The translations under genes and the position numbers were made by a program. Below are positions 17,749 to 25,312 of a stretch of 51,386 nucleotides of DNA, piece by piece. The DNA comes from Burkholderiales bacterium (lineage in GTDB: Bacteria; Pseudomonadota; Gammaproteobacteria; Burkholderiales; UBA11063): assembly GCA_028693355.1 (NCBI GenBank), contig JAQUVM010000005.1, positions 1-51,386 on the forward strand, given 5' to 3'. Positions within the stretch are counted from its first letter, which is position 1. Every line of letters begins with the position of its first letter. The notes under the pieces are model-generated. The model had not been told where the DNA came from and did no database searches. It saw nothing but the letters and a program-made list of their open reading frames with translations.

Positions 17749-17855
17749 TGTATACCTAATTATTCCCAAAGCTAAATTGGGTTTTTTCAATTTGTTCTAA
17801 TTCATAAGCATATTTTTGATGAGGCATGTTGTTTTGTGTTATAAATTAAAGATGA

Positions 17856-17900
17856 TCACCGCTTATTTTTGAAAAAATCTATGATGATCTTGGAGTTTTT
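17856..17900 (-). other. short copy of the tadA 3' end after the luxR stop
   Basis: In frame after the TAA stop of the LuxR gene, the minus strand reads K-N-S-K-I-I-I-D-F-F-K-N-K-R and a TGA. The TadA protein encoded 2.4 kb away ends K-N-S-S-I-M-A-E-L-F-K-N-K-R. Nine of fourteen residues agree and 14 bases are identical around the K-N-K-R codons. It may be a relic of a duplicated tadA end, or a chance match in AT-rich DNA. Confidence 0.25.
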
Positions 17901-18617
17901 TTATGGAGTTATGCGTATATTTGTTAAAAAATCTCTAAGTTGAGTTGGTTTTGAGTATAATTTATCATTAATCTTATTAATATGATTTTCAACAGTCCCT
18001 TCAGTTATGTTTAATTTTAAAGCAACATTCTTATTTGTTAATAAACTTCTTTTTGTAATTAACACCATTATTTCTGCATGAGTTGGTAATGTATGAAATT
18101 GGTGATAAATATTAATATGTTTTAAAAACATTTGGATAGCAGTATTTTTATGCTGATAAAAATTACAGTAGTGTTGATACAATTCATATAATGATAATGT
18201 GGCAGTTAAATCTTGTGATGAACCCAATATTGCAATAACTTCATTTTTGCTATTTGTTACAGGTATTTTACTCATATAATGAGCCCAAACTTTACCACTG
18301 GCATTCAACCAAACTTTACCACTGGCATTCAACCAAACTCGCATTGGTTTTATTAATGGTTTTTTTGTATATAGTACCTCAGCATCAAACTCTTCTACCT
18401 GTTTAGCATTATCTAACCATAGTTTGTTCATGAAGTTATTTACATCCCAAACTGTATAGCCAATTAAATCACTTGGGTTATCTAATCCATACACAGCTAA
18501 GTGAGAAGTATTTATATCTAGGCATTTCCCACTTTTTGCATCTTTTAGTATAGTATGCATAGGTAGGTTATGTATCATCATTTCAACTATACTAGCATTT
18601 ATTGGTTCATTTATCAT
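17901..18617 (-). CDS. PAS-LuxR orphan transcriptional regulator
   Basis: A 238-residue regulator with an N-terminal PAS domain (about 10-135: N-L-P-M-H-T-I-L-K-D, L-I-G-Y-T-V-W-D-V-N, I-A-I-L-G-S-S-Q-D-L-T) and a C-terminal LuxR helix-turn-helix (about 180-235: L-L-T-N-K-N-V-A-L-K-L-N-I-T-E-G-T-V-E-N-H-I). No receiver domain is present, as in the PAS-HTH regulators common in Legionella-type bacteria. The ATG at 18617 is preferred to an open frame back to 18686, because the latter runs into a long inverted repeat. An in-frame 24-bp duplication (W-L-N-A-S-G-K-V twice) lengthens the PAS domain. The ligand is unknown; neighbours offer no clear target. Confidence 0.8.
   Translation of the reverse strand: MINEPINASIVEMMIHNLPMHTILKDAKSGKCLDINTSHLAVYGLDNPSDLIGYTVWDVNNFMNKLWLDNAKQVEEFDAEVLYTKKPLIKPMRVWLNASGKVWLNASGKVWAHYMSKIPVTNSKNEVIAILGSSQDLTATLSLYELYQHYCNFYQHKNTAIQMFLKHINIYHQFHTLPTHAEIMVLITKRSLLTNKNVALKLNITEGTVENHINKINDKLYSKPTQLRDFLTNIRITP
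18285..18339. repeat. 24-bp tandem duplication inside the PAS domain
   Basis: The 24-base unit at 18285-18308 is repeated exactly at 18309-18332 and a third copy begins to 18339. It encodes eight extra residues in frame, so the gene stays open. The exactness suggests a recent slippage event. Confidence 0.95.
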
Positions 18618-18671
18618 GATGGATATAGAGTATTTTAATAAGGTTGTATGATTATACCATAGAATTACCAT

Positions 18672-18732
18672 TACAGATGTATACATTAAAGCATCTAGGT
18701 ATAACCTAGATGCTTTAATGTATACATCTGTA
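18672..18732. repeat. 29-bp perfect inverted repeat with 3-base loop
   Basis: Bases 18672-18700 are the exact reverse complement of 18704-18732; the centre is ATA. The arms contain TGTATAC and CATCTAGG. It lies upstream of the PAS-LuxR start and before the possible transporter fragment. It has no long T tract, so it is not a typical terminator. Confidence 0.95.
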
Positions 18733-18781
18733 TAGAATTTTGGTTTTTATATTTATCAAAGTTAGAAATCCAAAATGAATA

Positions 18782-18943
18782 TTGTTTTCTGTTATAGGAT
18801 GTGTAGTTTCTATTTTATTTGAACATATGGAGTTTACTATTTATATTGCTATTGGAATATTTCTAGAATTATTTGGACTATTAATTGTATTTATTGATAA
18901 TAATATGAAACAAAAGATTAAACAAATTATCTTATGTAGGTAA
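18782..18943 (+). pseudogene. possible C-terminal fragment of a membrane transporter
   Basis: A 53-residue frame opens just after a TGA and could start at TTG 18782, with no ribosome site. It reads about two hydrophobic helices (V-I-G-C-V-V-S-I-L-F and I-Y-I-A-I-G-I-F-L-E-L-F-G-L-L-I-V-F-I) followed by a basic tail (N-M-K-Q-K-I-K-Q-I). This is how MFS proteins end. It may be the tail of the broken MFS gene at 16305, or of another transporter. It is too short to be functional by itself. Confidence 0.35.
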
Positions 18944-18973
18944 TACCTAGATGTTTTATTAAAAAACATTGTT

Positions 18974-19041
18974 GAAAATGTAGCCTATAGCTACATTTTA
19001 TTGTTAAGATTGTAAAAAGAATCAACTATAAAATGTAGCTA
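18974..19041 (+). promoter_or_regulatory. two mutually exclusive hairpins before the PvcA-like gene
   Basis: Segment 2 (TAGCTACATTTTAT, 18987-19000) can pair with segment 1 upstream (AAAATGTAGC, 18974-18983; 10 bp, 5-base loop, followed by T-rich sequence) or with segment 3 downstream (ATAAAATGTAGCTA, 19028-19041; 14 bp, 27-base loop). The first could terminate, the second would prevent it. It ends 34 bases before the start of the gene at 19076. Alternatively hairpin 1 just terminates upstream transcripts. Confidence 0.4.
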
Positions 19042-19075
19042 GTTTTCGACTGTTTTTAATAAGGTAATATGTAAT

Positions 19076-20212
19076 ATGAAAGCTACTATCATTTCTTTAG
19101 GGGATTTTTCCAACTTTAATCAATTTCATACAAATAATATTAATTCTACATTGGATTGGCTAGTTAATAATGAGTTTGATACTTATCATGATTGTGTTAA
19201 TAACTCTAGTAATACATTAGTTGATACAATTGCTCAGCTATTAATTGGTTCTAAAAAAGTTCGTTTTGGAAAATATCCGTCTAATCATTGCATACACGCA
19301 ATAAAAGAAATTATACATCAAAAAATTGCAAATAATGAGCCTATTCCCATCTTAGTGCCTATGGGCCCACATAAAACTATTGTTAATGAAAATATTGATT
19401 TAGCAGAAGTTTATGCTTTAAAAACTTTAAGCTCATTAAATTCTCGTGTAAGTAAATTATATTCAAAAGGATTACATATTTATTTGAGAGAAGAAGATAT
19501 TACTGGTTGGTTTTTGACTGGCACATCTGCAAATGTACGAGAGAGTATTGAAAAATATTTAGCTAATTTTGAGATGCTTATACGTATCTTGAAATATGAT
19601 AGTTTCATTACTACATTTAGGGAAAGTCAATTAGTTAATTATGAAGATATAGTGGCATTGATTAACGTATATTCTAATCCAATTAGGAATTATATAAATG
19701 ATACTAATTATAACTATGATAATTATCAAGAATTAACTAGTTATAAAGTATTAATGGCACTTGGTTGGAAGGGTGAAATCCCATCGGAACAGAGATGTTT
19801 TTATAGAGAACGCTATAAACGTAATTATCCAAACAAATCTGACTTTGAGATTGATGAAATGATTGTTGATTATTTATCAATTTCTTTTGCAAAGTCTCAG
19901 TTTGGCGCTTTGGTACCTAAACATATTAAGAATGATTTCATTCAACTAACTTTTGCACCACCTATTCCAGGAATTCCGCAAGATATTGCATGTCGACGTA
20001 TTTATTATCGTATATTGCCTGTTAATATTTCTCGTATGCATTTACCATTTTGGCGCGCTAAAGGGTTTTTAAACCTTAGTGAAGAAGAGCCTAACTTAGC
20101 TATCAATAACTGGGATGATCAAGATAAATTTTATCGTCATATGATTCAATTATCCAGAGAAAGTGACACAGTTGTTCTTACTGCTGACATAATTGGTTAT
20201 GAAATGAACTAA
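19076..20212 (+). CDS. unrecognised enzyme-like protein, distantly Dit1/PvcA-like
   Basis: A 378-residue soluble protein without signal or membrane segments; AAGG lies 11 bases before the ATG. I do not firmly recognise it. The middle third has an order of motifs like isocyanide synthases (Dit1/PvcA): N-N-E-P-I-P-I-L-V-P-M-G-P-H-K-T, then D-L-A-E-V-Y-A-L-K-T-L-S-S-L, then L-Y-S-K-G-L-H-I-Y-L-R-E-E-D, where PvcA has a G-E-P-I-h-h-h-P-x-F-P-x-K-S step, a D-x-A-E-x-x-x-L helix and a Y-x-P-G-A-x-I-x-I-x-x-D-G strand. The C-terminal third has I-Q-L-T-F-A-P-P-I-P-G and R-I-Y-Y-R-I-L-P-V-N-I-S-R. PvcA makes isonitriles from aromatic amino acids and ribulose 5-phosphate; no partner oxygenase is adjacent, so any activity is conjecture. 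Confidence 0.45.
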   Translation: MKATIISLGDFSNFNQFHTNNINSTLDWLVNNEFDTYHDCVNNSSNTLVDTIAQLLIGSKKVRFGKYPSNHCIHAIKEIIHQKIANNEPIPILVPMGPHKTIVNENIDLAEVYALKTLSSLNSRVSKLYSKGLHIYLREEDITGWFLTGTSANVRESIEKYLANFEMLIRILKYDSFITTFRESQLVNYEDIVALINVYSNPIRNYINDTNYNYDNYQELTSYKVLMALGWKGEIPSEQRCFYRERYKRNYPNKSDFEIDEMIVDYLSISFAKSQFGALVPKHIKNDFIQLTFAPPIPGIPQDIACRRIYYRILPVNISRMHLPFWRAKGFLNLSEEEPNLAINNWDDQDKFYRHMIQLSRESDTVVLTADIIGYEMN

Positions 20213-20230
20213 ATTATATAGTTGACACTG

Positions 20231-20269
20231 AAATAAATATTGCATATTCTGAATATGCAATATTTATTT
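20231..20269. terminator. 19-bp stem hairpin between convergent genes
   Basis: Bases 20231-20249 and 20251-20269 are exact reverse complements around one T. A and T tracts flank the GCATATTC core, so it can serve both the gene at 19076 (+) and tadA (-). Confidence 0.75.
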
Positions 20270-20301
20270 TATAGATTAGATGTGTTCGGAATTAGAAGTA
20301 A

Positions 20302-20991
20302 CTATCGCTTATTTTTGAAGAGCTCAGCCATTATGCTTGAGTTTTTTTTATTATCAATTGGTCCAATTGTTTGAGTTTGATGGTTAACTGCTTTATTGCT
20401 AAACACTTGAAATTGACTGATGATAGCCCCTGTTTTAGGTTCGATAGCACCAAAAAATACTCGACGGATACGGCTATGCATAATAGCGCCACTACACATT
20501 AAGCATGGTTCAATTGTTACATACAAATCACAATCGATTAAACGGTGTGTTTTTAATTTATCTGATGCTTCTTTAATTGCAATAATCTCTGCGTGATGTA
20601 AAATATTATTACTGCCAATTGTTTTATTATGCCCTCTGCCAATAATTTCACTATTATGGGCAATTATTGCACCAATTGGAATCTCATTTATGGCGAAGGC
20701 TTTTTGCGCTTCTAAAAAAGCTTCATGCATAAAATTATCACGTAAGCTATCTGCTATGGCTGGGTAAATATATGGAAATTTTTTATAAGATAAAATTAAT
20801 CTATTTTGCTGATCAATATCTGGATATATACCAACTGTATATTTGTGTAACTCAAAAAGAGTTTTATAACTTAATTGTGCGTGATTTGCTCTTAATAGAG
20901 CAAATACTTCAATATAATTATCATTAGTAATTGTAGATAATTCTATATCATGATCTATTAGTAAATTTTGTAGATAAATTGGTAATTGCAT
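20302..20991 (-). CDS. tadA: tRNA adenosine(34) deaminase TadA with N-terminal TfoX-like domain
   Basis: A 229-residue protein. Residues about 80-229 are the zinc deaminase that converts A34 to inosine in tRNA-Arg: zinc ligands and catalytic Glu are in H-A-E-I and P-C-L-M-C, with I-P-I-G-A-I-I and G-R-G-H-N before them. The first 80 residues (L-Q-N-L-L-I-D-H-D-I and L-L-R-A-N-H-A-Q-L-S-Y-K-T-L-F-E-L) resemble the helical TfoX C-terminal domain, an extension also seen in Neisseria TadA. The ATG at 20991 has no Shine-Dalgarno; a GC-rich hairpin ends 11 bases upstream. The C-terminal K-N-S-S-I-M-A-E-L-F-K-N-K-R recurs at 17856. Confidence 0.92.
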   Translation of the reverse strand: MQLPIYLQNLLIDHDIELSTITNDNYIEVFALLRANHAQLSYKTLFELHKYTVGIYPDIDQQNRLILSYKKFPYIYPAIADSLRDNFMHEAFLEAQKAFAINEIPIGAIIAHNSEIIGRGHNKTIGSNNILHHAEIIAIKEASDKLKTHRLIDCDLYVTIEPCLMCSGAIMHSRIRRVFFGAIEPKTGAIISQFQVFSNKAVNHQTQTIGPIDNKKNSSIMAELFKNKR

Positions 20992-21001
20992 AATAAGATA
21001 G

Positions 21002-21022
21002 TGGGGGCAAAATTTGCCCCCA
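21002..21022 (-). terminator. GC-rich hairpin ahead of tadA
   Basis: TGGGGGCAAA and TTTGCCCCCA flank a single A, an unusually GC-rich stem for this DNA. It lies six bases after the stop at 21029 and just before tadA, where a ribosome site would be expected. No U tract follows, so it may act as mRNA structure rather than a terminator. Confidence 0.5.
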
Positions 21023-21028
21023 TTATAA

Positions 21029-21373
21029 TTATTTAGTACATTTAGTTAATTTATTATTTTTATAATAACATTTCATTTGTACATTATTATCATTAACAAA
21101 AGATATTTTGTCAAAAACACTATCTTTAGTTTGTACATCATCATCTTGTATCTGGTCAGCGTCACCACCACTAACATGATTATGATCATCATTATGAACT
21201 ACATCAACTGAAGTTTGTTTTTTGGCATTTTTACAAGTCATTAATGTTGATTCTGCAGTATTTTGTGTAATTACATTACCATTACAGATATATTTGCTCG
21301 ATGATAGGTTAACTGTAGCTGCAAATGCTGTGCTAGCAAATAAGCAAGTTAAAAGAATAGATGTTTTTTTCAT
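21029..21373 (-). CDS. small secreted Cys-containing protein, distant third copy
   Basis: A 114-residue protein from the ATG at 21373, where a clean signal peptide starts (M-K-K-T-S-I-L-L-T-C-L-F, cleavage after A-F-A) with AAGGA upstream; longer frames run into the porin gene. The mature part has K-Y-I-C-N, T-A-E-S-T-L-M-T-C, an acidic His/Asp linker (V-V-H-N-D-D-H-N-H), then K-I-S-F, V-Q-M-K-C-Y-Y and a terminal K-C-T-K. The spacing of four cysteines and the F-x-(n)-V-x-x-x-C pattern echo the pair at 7695 and 8041. The acidic His-rich linker could bind metal. It follows the porin by 13 bases and is probably co-transcribed with it. Confidence 0.65.
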   Translation of the reverse strand: MKKTSILLTCLFASTAFAATVNLSSSKYICNGNVITQNTAESTLMTCKNAKKQTSVDVVHNDDHNHVSGGDADQIQDDDVQTKDSVFDKISFVNDNNVQMKCYYKNNKLTKCTK

Positions 21374-21386
21374 ATAGATAAAATCC

Positions 21387-22817
21387 TTAATAAATATAGC
21401 TAAGTACAACTTGAGTTGTAACGGTGTTACCATTTTGATTTGCTTCTGGTACGACTTGATATGCAACCGCACTAAATACTGTAAAGCCTCTAATTTCTGG
21501 AATGTTATATGTAAATATTAAATCATATTCGTTTGTACCATTCCATTCTGTTGCCGCTGTCTTAAATGAAGTCCATGCTGGGGCAACGGATAAATTACCG
21601 CTTAAAAAATTAAACGAAGGGCTAAGCTTGTAAGCTTGACCAGCTGTTCCCATGTCATTTAAACCCGCCATAAATGGAGTTGTATATAATGGATCAGTTG
21701 CAAAACCGTATGTATAAGGGGTAGAAATTGCACCATTACCATATGCACCACTTGGCCCCCAGATATTATTGTAGCCTATATTAAAACTAAACCAATCATA
21801 ACTTAACCCTGCTTGCAAACCTACGAAATTACTTGAAATGTCGCCCATGCCATCATATGTAAATGCACTAGTTGAAGCTGTTTGGCGGTTAATACCACCT
21901 TGTGCTGCAATATTAAATGCTAATGATTTTGTAGTTTGGAATTTAATACTATTATCAACATAAAATAAGTTACCATAGTTTTCAAACTGATAATCCCAGA
22001 TACGTAAATTATATTGATTATTCCAAGCTGTATAATTTGCTCCACCAGCCACTGTTCCATTTGATGTTTCATGTAAAGTATTAACAATTAAACCACTTGC
22101 TTTATCTGTACCTGTATTGTACATAGTGCCAGGTGTAAATCCAGAGTTACCTAATAGTTGAGCGGTGTTAAATGCTAAACCAGTCAATAACCAACCTCCA
22201 CCAGGATATACATTAATTAGAGCACCTTGATAGTTAGCACCAGGAACTAGAGTATTATTATAGTAATTCATAGATAGCCATGGGCTATTATTAATACCAA
22301 TTAAACCTACATCCGCTTGAACTATATTACTGTGTTGGTATTCTAAAAAAGCTTCAGAGATATTTACATCATAATTTGCCGGCATAAAATTAAAGTTGTA
22401 GGCATTTGAATTAGTATTCATTTGACGTGCAAAAAATGGATTTGCAATAGTTGCCATACCACCTGCTGAAAATCCAGCAACAGTTCCAGTTTGTCCAAAA
22501 ATATTTGTACCGTAACCAAATGCTGGGAATCCTGCAGTACCAGAACCTGTGCTCATATACATAGCAGCTGCACCACCCATAATATTCCATGTGCCATCAG
22601 CAAATACATGCTCAGCAAAATTTTGACTCTCCCATTGAGTATCTGAAATTTTTTGAGTCCCACCACCTGTTGTTACATTTATATATGGATCTTGAATAAA
22701 AGTTCCTTTGGCTATGTAGGTAGAGTTTGTATTAATAACTGCCGGAGTTGATTCTGTATTGTCCCCATAGCTGTATAAGCTCATTGTTGATAAAATGATT
22801 GTAATAATTCTTTTCAT
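21387..22817 (-). CDS. OprD-like outer-membrane porin
   Basis: A 476-residue protein with a short signal peptide and a long alternation of polar and aromatic residues typical of a large beta-barrel, ending in the aromatic strand Q-V-V-L-S-Y-I-Y required for outer-membrane assembly. An early F-A-D-G-T-W-N segment, an A-D-V-G-L-I-G-I-N-N-S-P-W-L-S strand and a late E-Y-D-L-I-F-T-Y-N-I-P-E-I-R-G strand resemble OprD-family channels for small anions, peptides or amino acids. Asn, Gly and Tyr are abundant. The substrate cannot be inferred; a small Cys-containing protein is encoded just downstream. Confidence 0.7.
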   Translation of the reverse strand: MKRIITIILSTMSLYSYGDNTESTPAVINTNSTYIAKGTFIQDPYINVTTGGGTQKISDTQWESQNFAEHVFADGTWNIMGGAAAMYMSTGSGTAGFPAFGYGTNIFGQTGTVAGFSAGGMATIANPFFARQMNTNSNAYNFNFMPANYDVNISEAFLEYQHSNIVQADVGLIGINNSPWLSMNYYNNTLVPGANYQGALINVYPGGGWLLTGLAFNTAQLLGNSGFTPGTMYNTGTDKASGLIVNTLHETSNGTVAGGANYTAWNNQYNLRIWDYQFENYGNLFYVDNSIKFQTTKSLAFNIAAQGGINRQTASTSAFTYDGMGDISSNFVGLQAGLSYDWFSFNIGYNNIWGPSGAYGNGAISTPYTYGFATDPLYTTPFMAGLNDMGTAGQAYKLSPSFNFLSGNLSVAPAWTSFKTAATEWNGTNEYDLIFTYNIPEIRGFTVFSAVAYQVVPEANQNGNTVTTQVVLSYIY

Positions 22818-22990
22818 GTTTATTCTTATAAAAATATCTTATTAATAGTATGCTATTTTAAACATACTCTAGTATTTAATTTTGGACTATAAATCATAGT
22901 AAAAATACACATCATATATACATTAGGTATTTTGAAATTATGACACAGTTAGCATTTAAAATACAAAGAATATATTATTTTATCAAGCAA

Positions 22991-25033
22991 TTAGACATTT
23001 GCATAAATTTGTTTGTTATATAGCCAAATTTTTATTAATTGTTCAGCATTTTTAGGATAGGATTTTGCTAAGGTTTTTGCAGCTTCTTTTGCTGTTTCTA
23101 AGATTTTTAGGTCGGTTTCTAGGTTCGCAAATTTGAGCAACGGAAGGCCGCTTTGCCGAGCTCCAAGTAATTCTCCTGGTCCGCGAATTAATAAATCTTG
23201 ACGGGCTATTTCAAATCCATCTGTTGTGCTAGAAATAACTTTTAAGCGCTCTTTTGCTACTTCACTTAAGTTATTGCTAAACAGTAGGATGCATTGACTT
23301 TCAATGCTTCCACGCCCAACTCTTCCTCTTAATTGATGTAATTGCGCTAAGCCCATCCTTTCACTATGTTCAATAACAATAATGCTAGCATTTGGAACAT
23401 CAACGCCCACTTCAATAACCGTTGTTGCCACTAAAACTTGTGTTTTATTGGCTATGAAATCACTCATTACTTGAGCTTTTTCTTTTGGCTTCATTTTGCC
23501 ATGAACTAACCCAATTTCTATTGGTTTTAGAGTGTTGCATAATTCTACATGTGTGTTGATAGCATTCTCTAGTTCTAACTTTTCTGACTCCTCAATAAGA
23601 GGGCAAACCCAATATACCTGATGATTTAATTCTACATGTTCACGGATAAATTGTATTACCTCGTTTCGTCTGTTAGTATTAATCAAAATAGTTTCAATTG
23701 GTGTACGTCCAGGTGGTAATTCATCAATACTAGATACGTCTAAATCAGCGTAGTAACTCATGGCGAGCGAGCGAGGGATTGGAGTTGCCGACATCATTAA
23801 TTGATGCGGTTGACTATCTTGATTTCCTTTATTTATAAGCGCCATTCTTTGTTCTACACCAAAACGGTGTTGTTCATCAATTATAACCATGCCTAGATTG
23901 TGAAATTCTACATTCTTTTGAAATATAGCATGAGTTCCAACTATTAACTGAGCATCATTATTTTGACACTTTTCAATAGCTTCACGTTTTTGTTTTGCAG
24001 TTAAACTTCCTGATAACCAAACAACTTTTATACCTAGGCTTTCAGTTAACTGAGAAATTTTTAAATAGTGTTGCTCCGCTAATATTTCTGTAGGTGCCAT
24101 AATTGCCGCTTGGTAGCCATTTTCTATTGTGGCTAATGCACAAATTGTAGCAACAATAGTTTTTCCGCTACCGACATCTCCTTGTAATAGGCGATTCATT
24201 TGATGAGGTAGAGCCATATCAGCAAGTATTTCATGCAAAACTTTATTCTGTGCATTTGTTAATTTAAAGGGTAAGTTTTGCATTAGTGGAATAATTAATT
24301 TATGCGTAGATTTTATGCTCGGCGCTTGATTTTTATGCTTATCTTTATAAATATTTTGCATTAAAAGTTGTTGTGATAACAATTCATCAAATTTTAAACG
24401 ATATAATGCTTTTTCTTGTAAATTATTTTTAAGCTGTTCTGGGGTTAATTTATGAAGCATTAAGAATGCTTCTGGTAGCCTCATTAGATTGTAGCTATCT
24501 ATTATGCTTTGAGGTAATGTCTCTTGAAGAATGTCTTGTTCAAATAATTGTTCAACCAATGTTATTAGCGTTGCATTATTAAGCCCATTGGTACTTGGGT
24601 ATATAGGACTAAATGTATTGGATAGTTTATTATCAGCTGCCGCTGTTTGTATTTTCGGGTGGAAAATAGTTTTATTTCCAAACCGATCGCCTTTGATTTC
24701 ACCAAATGCTCGAATGATTTTACCGACTTTATATTGTGTAGCATAATTAGGGAAGAAATGAAAAAATAGTAGAGTAATAATAGAACTACCGTCATCTAGG
24801 CGAACTAAAAGTTGCTTACTGCGTTTTTGTTGAATCTCATGCCCAATAATTGTGCCTTCAATCATAGCAGTTTGCCCAATTACGGCATCTCTGATTTTAT
24901 AGGTTTTAGTTAAATCTTCGTAGCGTAATGGAATATGACAAGCTAAATCCCAATAATTGTGAATATCTAATTTATCTAACTTGCTTTGATATTTTTCAAC
25001 ATTCTGAATTAGGCTAAGGTATGTCAAACACAT
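22991..25033 (-). CDS. recG: ATP-dependent DNA helicase RecG
   Basis: A 680-residue helicase that remodels stalled forks and branched DNA. The N-terminal wedge (OB) domain spans about 1-260, with V-I-G-Q-T-A-M-I-E-G-T-I-I-G. The helicase core follows: Walker A L-L-Q-G-D-V-G-S-G-K-T, motif Ia M-A-P-T-E-I-L-A-E-Q-H, the D-E-Q-H box, M-S-A-T-P-I-P-R-S, and motif VI Q-L-R-G-R-V-G-R-G, then the C-terminal R-Q-D-L-L-I-R-G-P-G-E-L-L-G and R-Q-S-G-L-P motifs. Length is normal. It starts nine bases after lptM without a clear ribosome site, so coupling is likely. Confidence 0.97.
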   Translation of the reverse strand: MCLTYLSLIQNVEKYQSKLDKLDIHNYWDLACHIPLRYEDLTKTYKIRDAVIGQTAMIEGTIIGHEIQQKRSKQLLVRLDDGSSIITLLFFHFFPNYATQYKVGKIIRAFGEIKGDRFGNKTIFHPKIQTAAADNKLSNTFSPIYPSTNGLNNATLITLVEQLFEQDILQETLPQSIIDSYNLMRLPEAFLMLHKLTPEQLKNNLQEKALYRLKFDELLSQQLLMQNIYKDKHKNQAPSIKSTHKLIIPLMQNLPFKLTNAQNKVLHEILADMALPHQMNRLLQGDVGSGKTIVATICALATIENGYQAAIMAPTEILAEQHYLKISQLTESLGIKVVWLSGSLTAKQKREAIEKCQNNDAQLIVGTHAIFQKNVEFHNLGMVIIDEQHRFGVEQRMALINKGNQDSQPHQLMMSATPIPRSLAMSYYADLDVSSIDELPPGRTPIETILINTNRRNEVIQFIREHVELNHQVYWVCPLIEESEKLELENAINTHVELCNTLKPIEIGLVHGKMKPKEKAQVMSDFIANKTQVLVATTVIEVGVDVPNASIIVIEHSERMGLAQLHQLRGRVGRGSIESQCILLFSNNLSEVAKERLKVISSTTDGFEIARQDLLIRGPGELLGARQSGLPLLKFANLETDLKILETAKEAAKTLAKSYPKNAEQLIKIWLYNKQIYANV

Positions 25034-25042
25034 ATAATAAAA

Positions 25043-25312
25043 TTATTTTGAAGTGGTTGATTCTAATTGCACGTTATGAGATTCAGTTTTTGCTGCCGTT
25101 GAATTGCTTGACTCTGATTGCACGGTCGGAGACTCAGTTATTATTGCTGGTAATAGCGATTTTTCTGGCATAGAGTTGTCATTTTTTGGAGCATATTGGT
25201 TATTAGCTGGATTAGAACTAGCTGGACCATTTTTTGGTAAATAAAGTGCACCTTTATATCCGCATGCAACTAATATTGTTAGAGAACTTATTGTTAAAAT
25301 TGTTTTTTTCAT
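25043..25312 (-). CDS. lptM: LptM (YifL-type) small lipoprotein
   Basis: An 89-residue lipoprotein with lipobox I-L-V-A-C (Cys17) followed directly by G-Y-K-G-A-L-Y-L-P, the LptM signature C-G-x-K-G-x-L-Y-x-P. In E. coli LptM helps oxidative maturation of the LPS translocon LptD by mimicking LPS. The remaining Asn/Ser/Glu-rich tail is disordered and longer than in E. coli, with an imperfect repeat (T-E-S-P-T-V-Q-S-E-S and T-E-S-H-N-V-Q-L-E-S). Its ATG overlaps the stop of the reductase gene by four bases. LptM is usually beside dapF/lysA; linkage to recG is different. Confidence 0.8.
   Translation of the reverse strand: MKKTILTISSLTILVACGYKGALYLPKNGPASSNPANNQYAPKNDNSMPEKSLLPAIITESPTVQSESSNSTAAKTESHNVQLESTTSK

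Noticed and set aside
17751..17855. CCCAA-TTGGG hairpin with T run after dapD
   Set aside because: A stronger dapD terminator lies just upstream; this 5-bp stem is weak.
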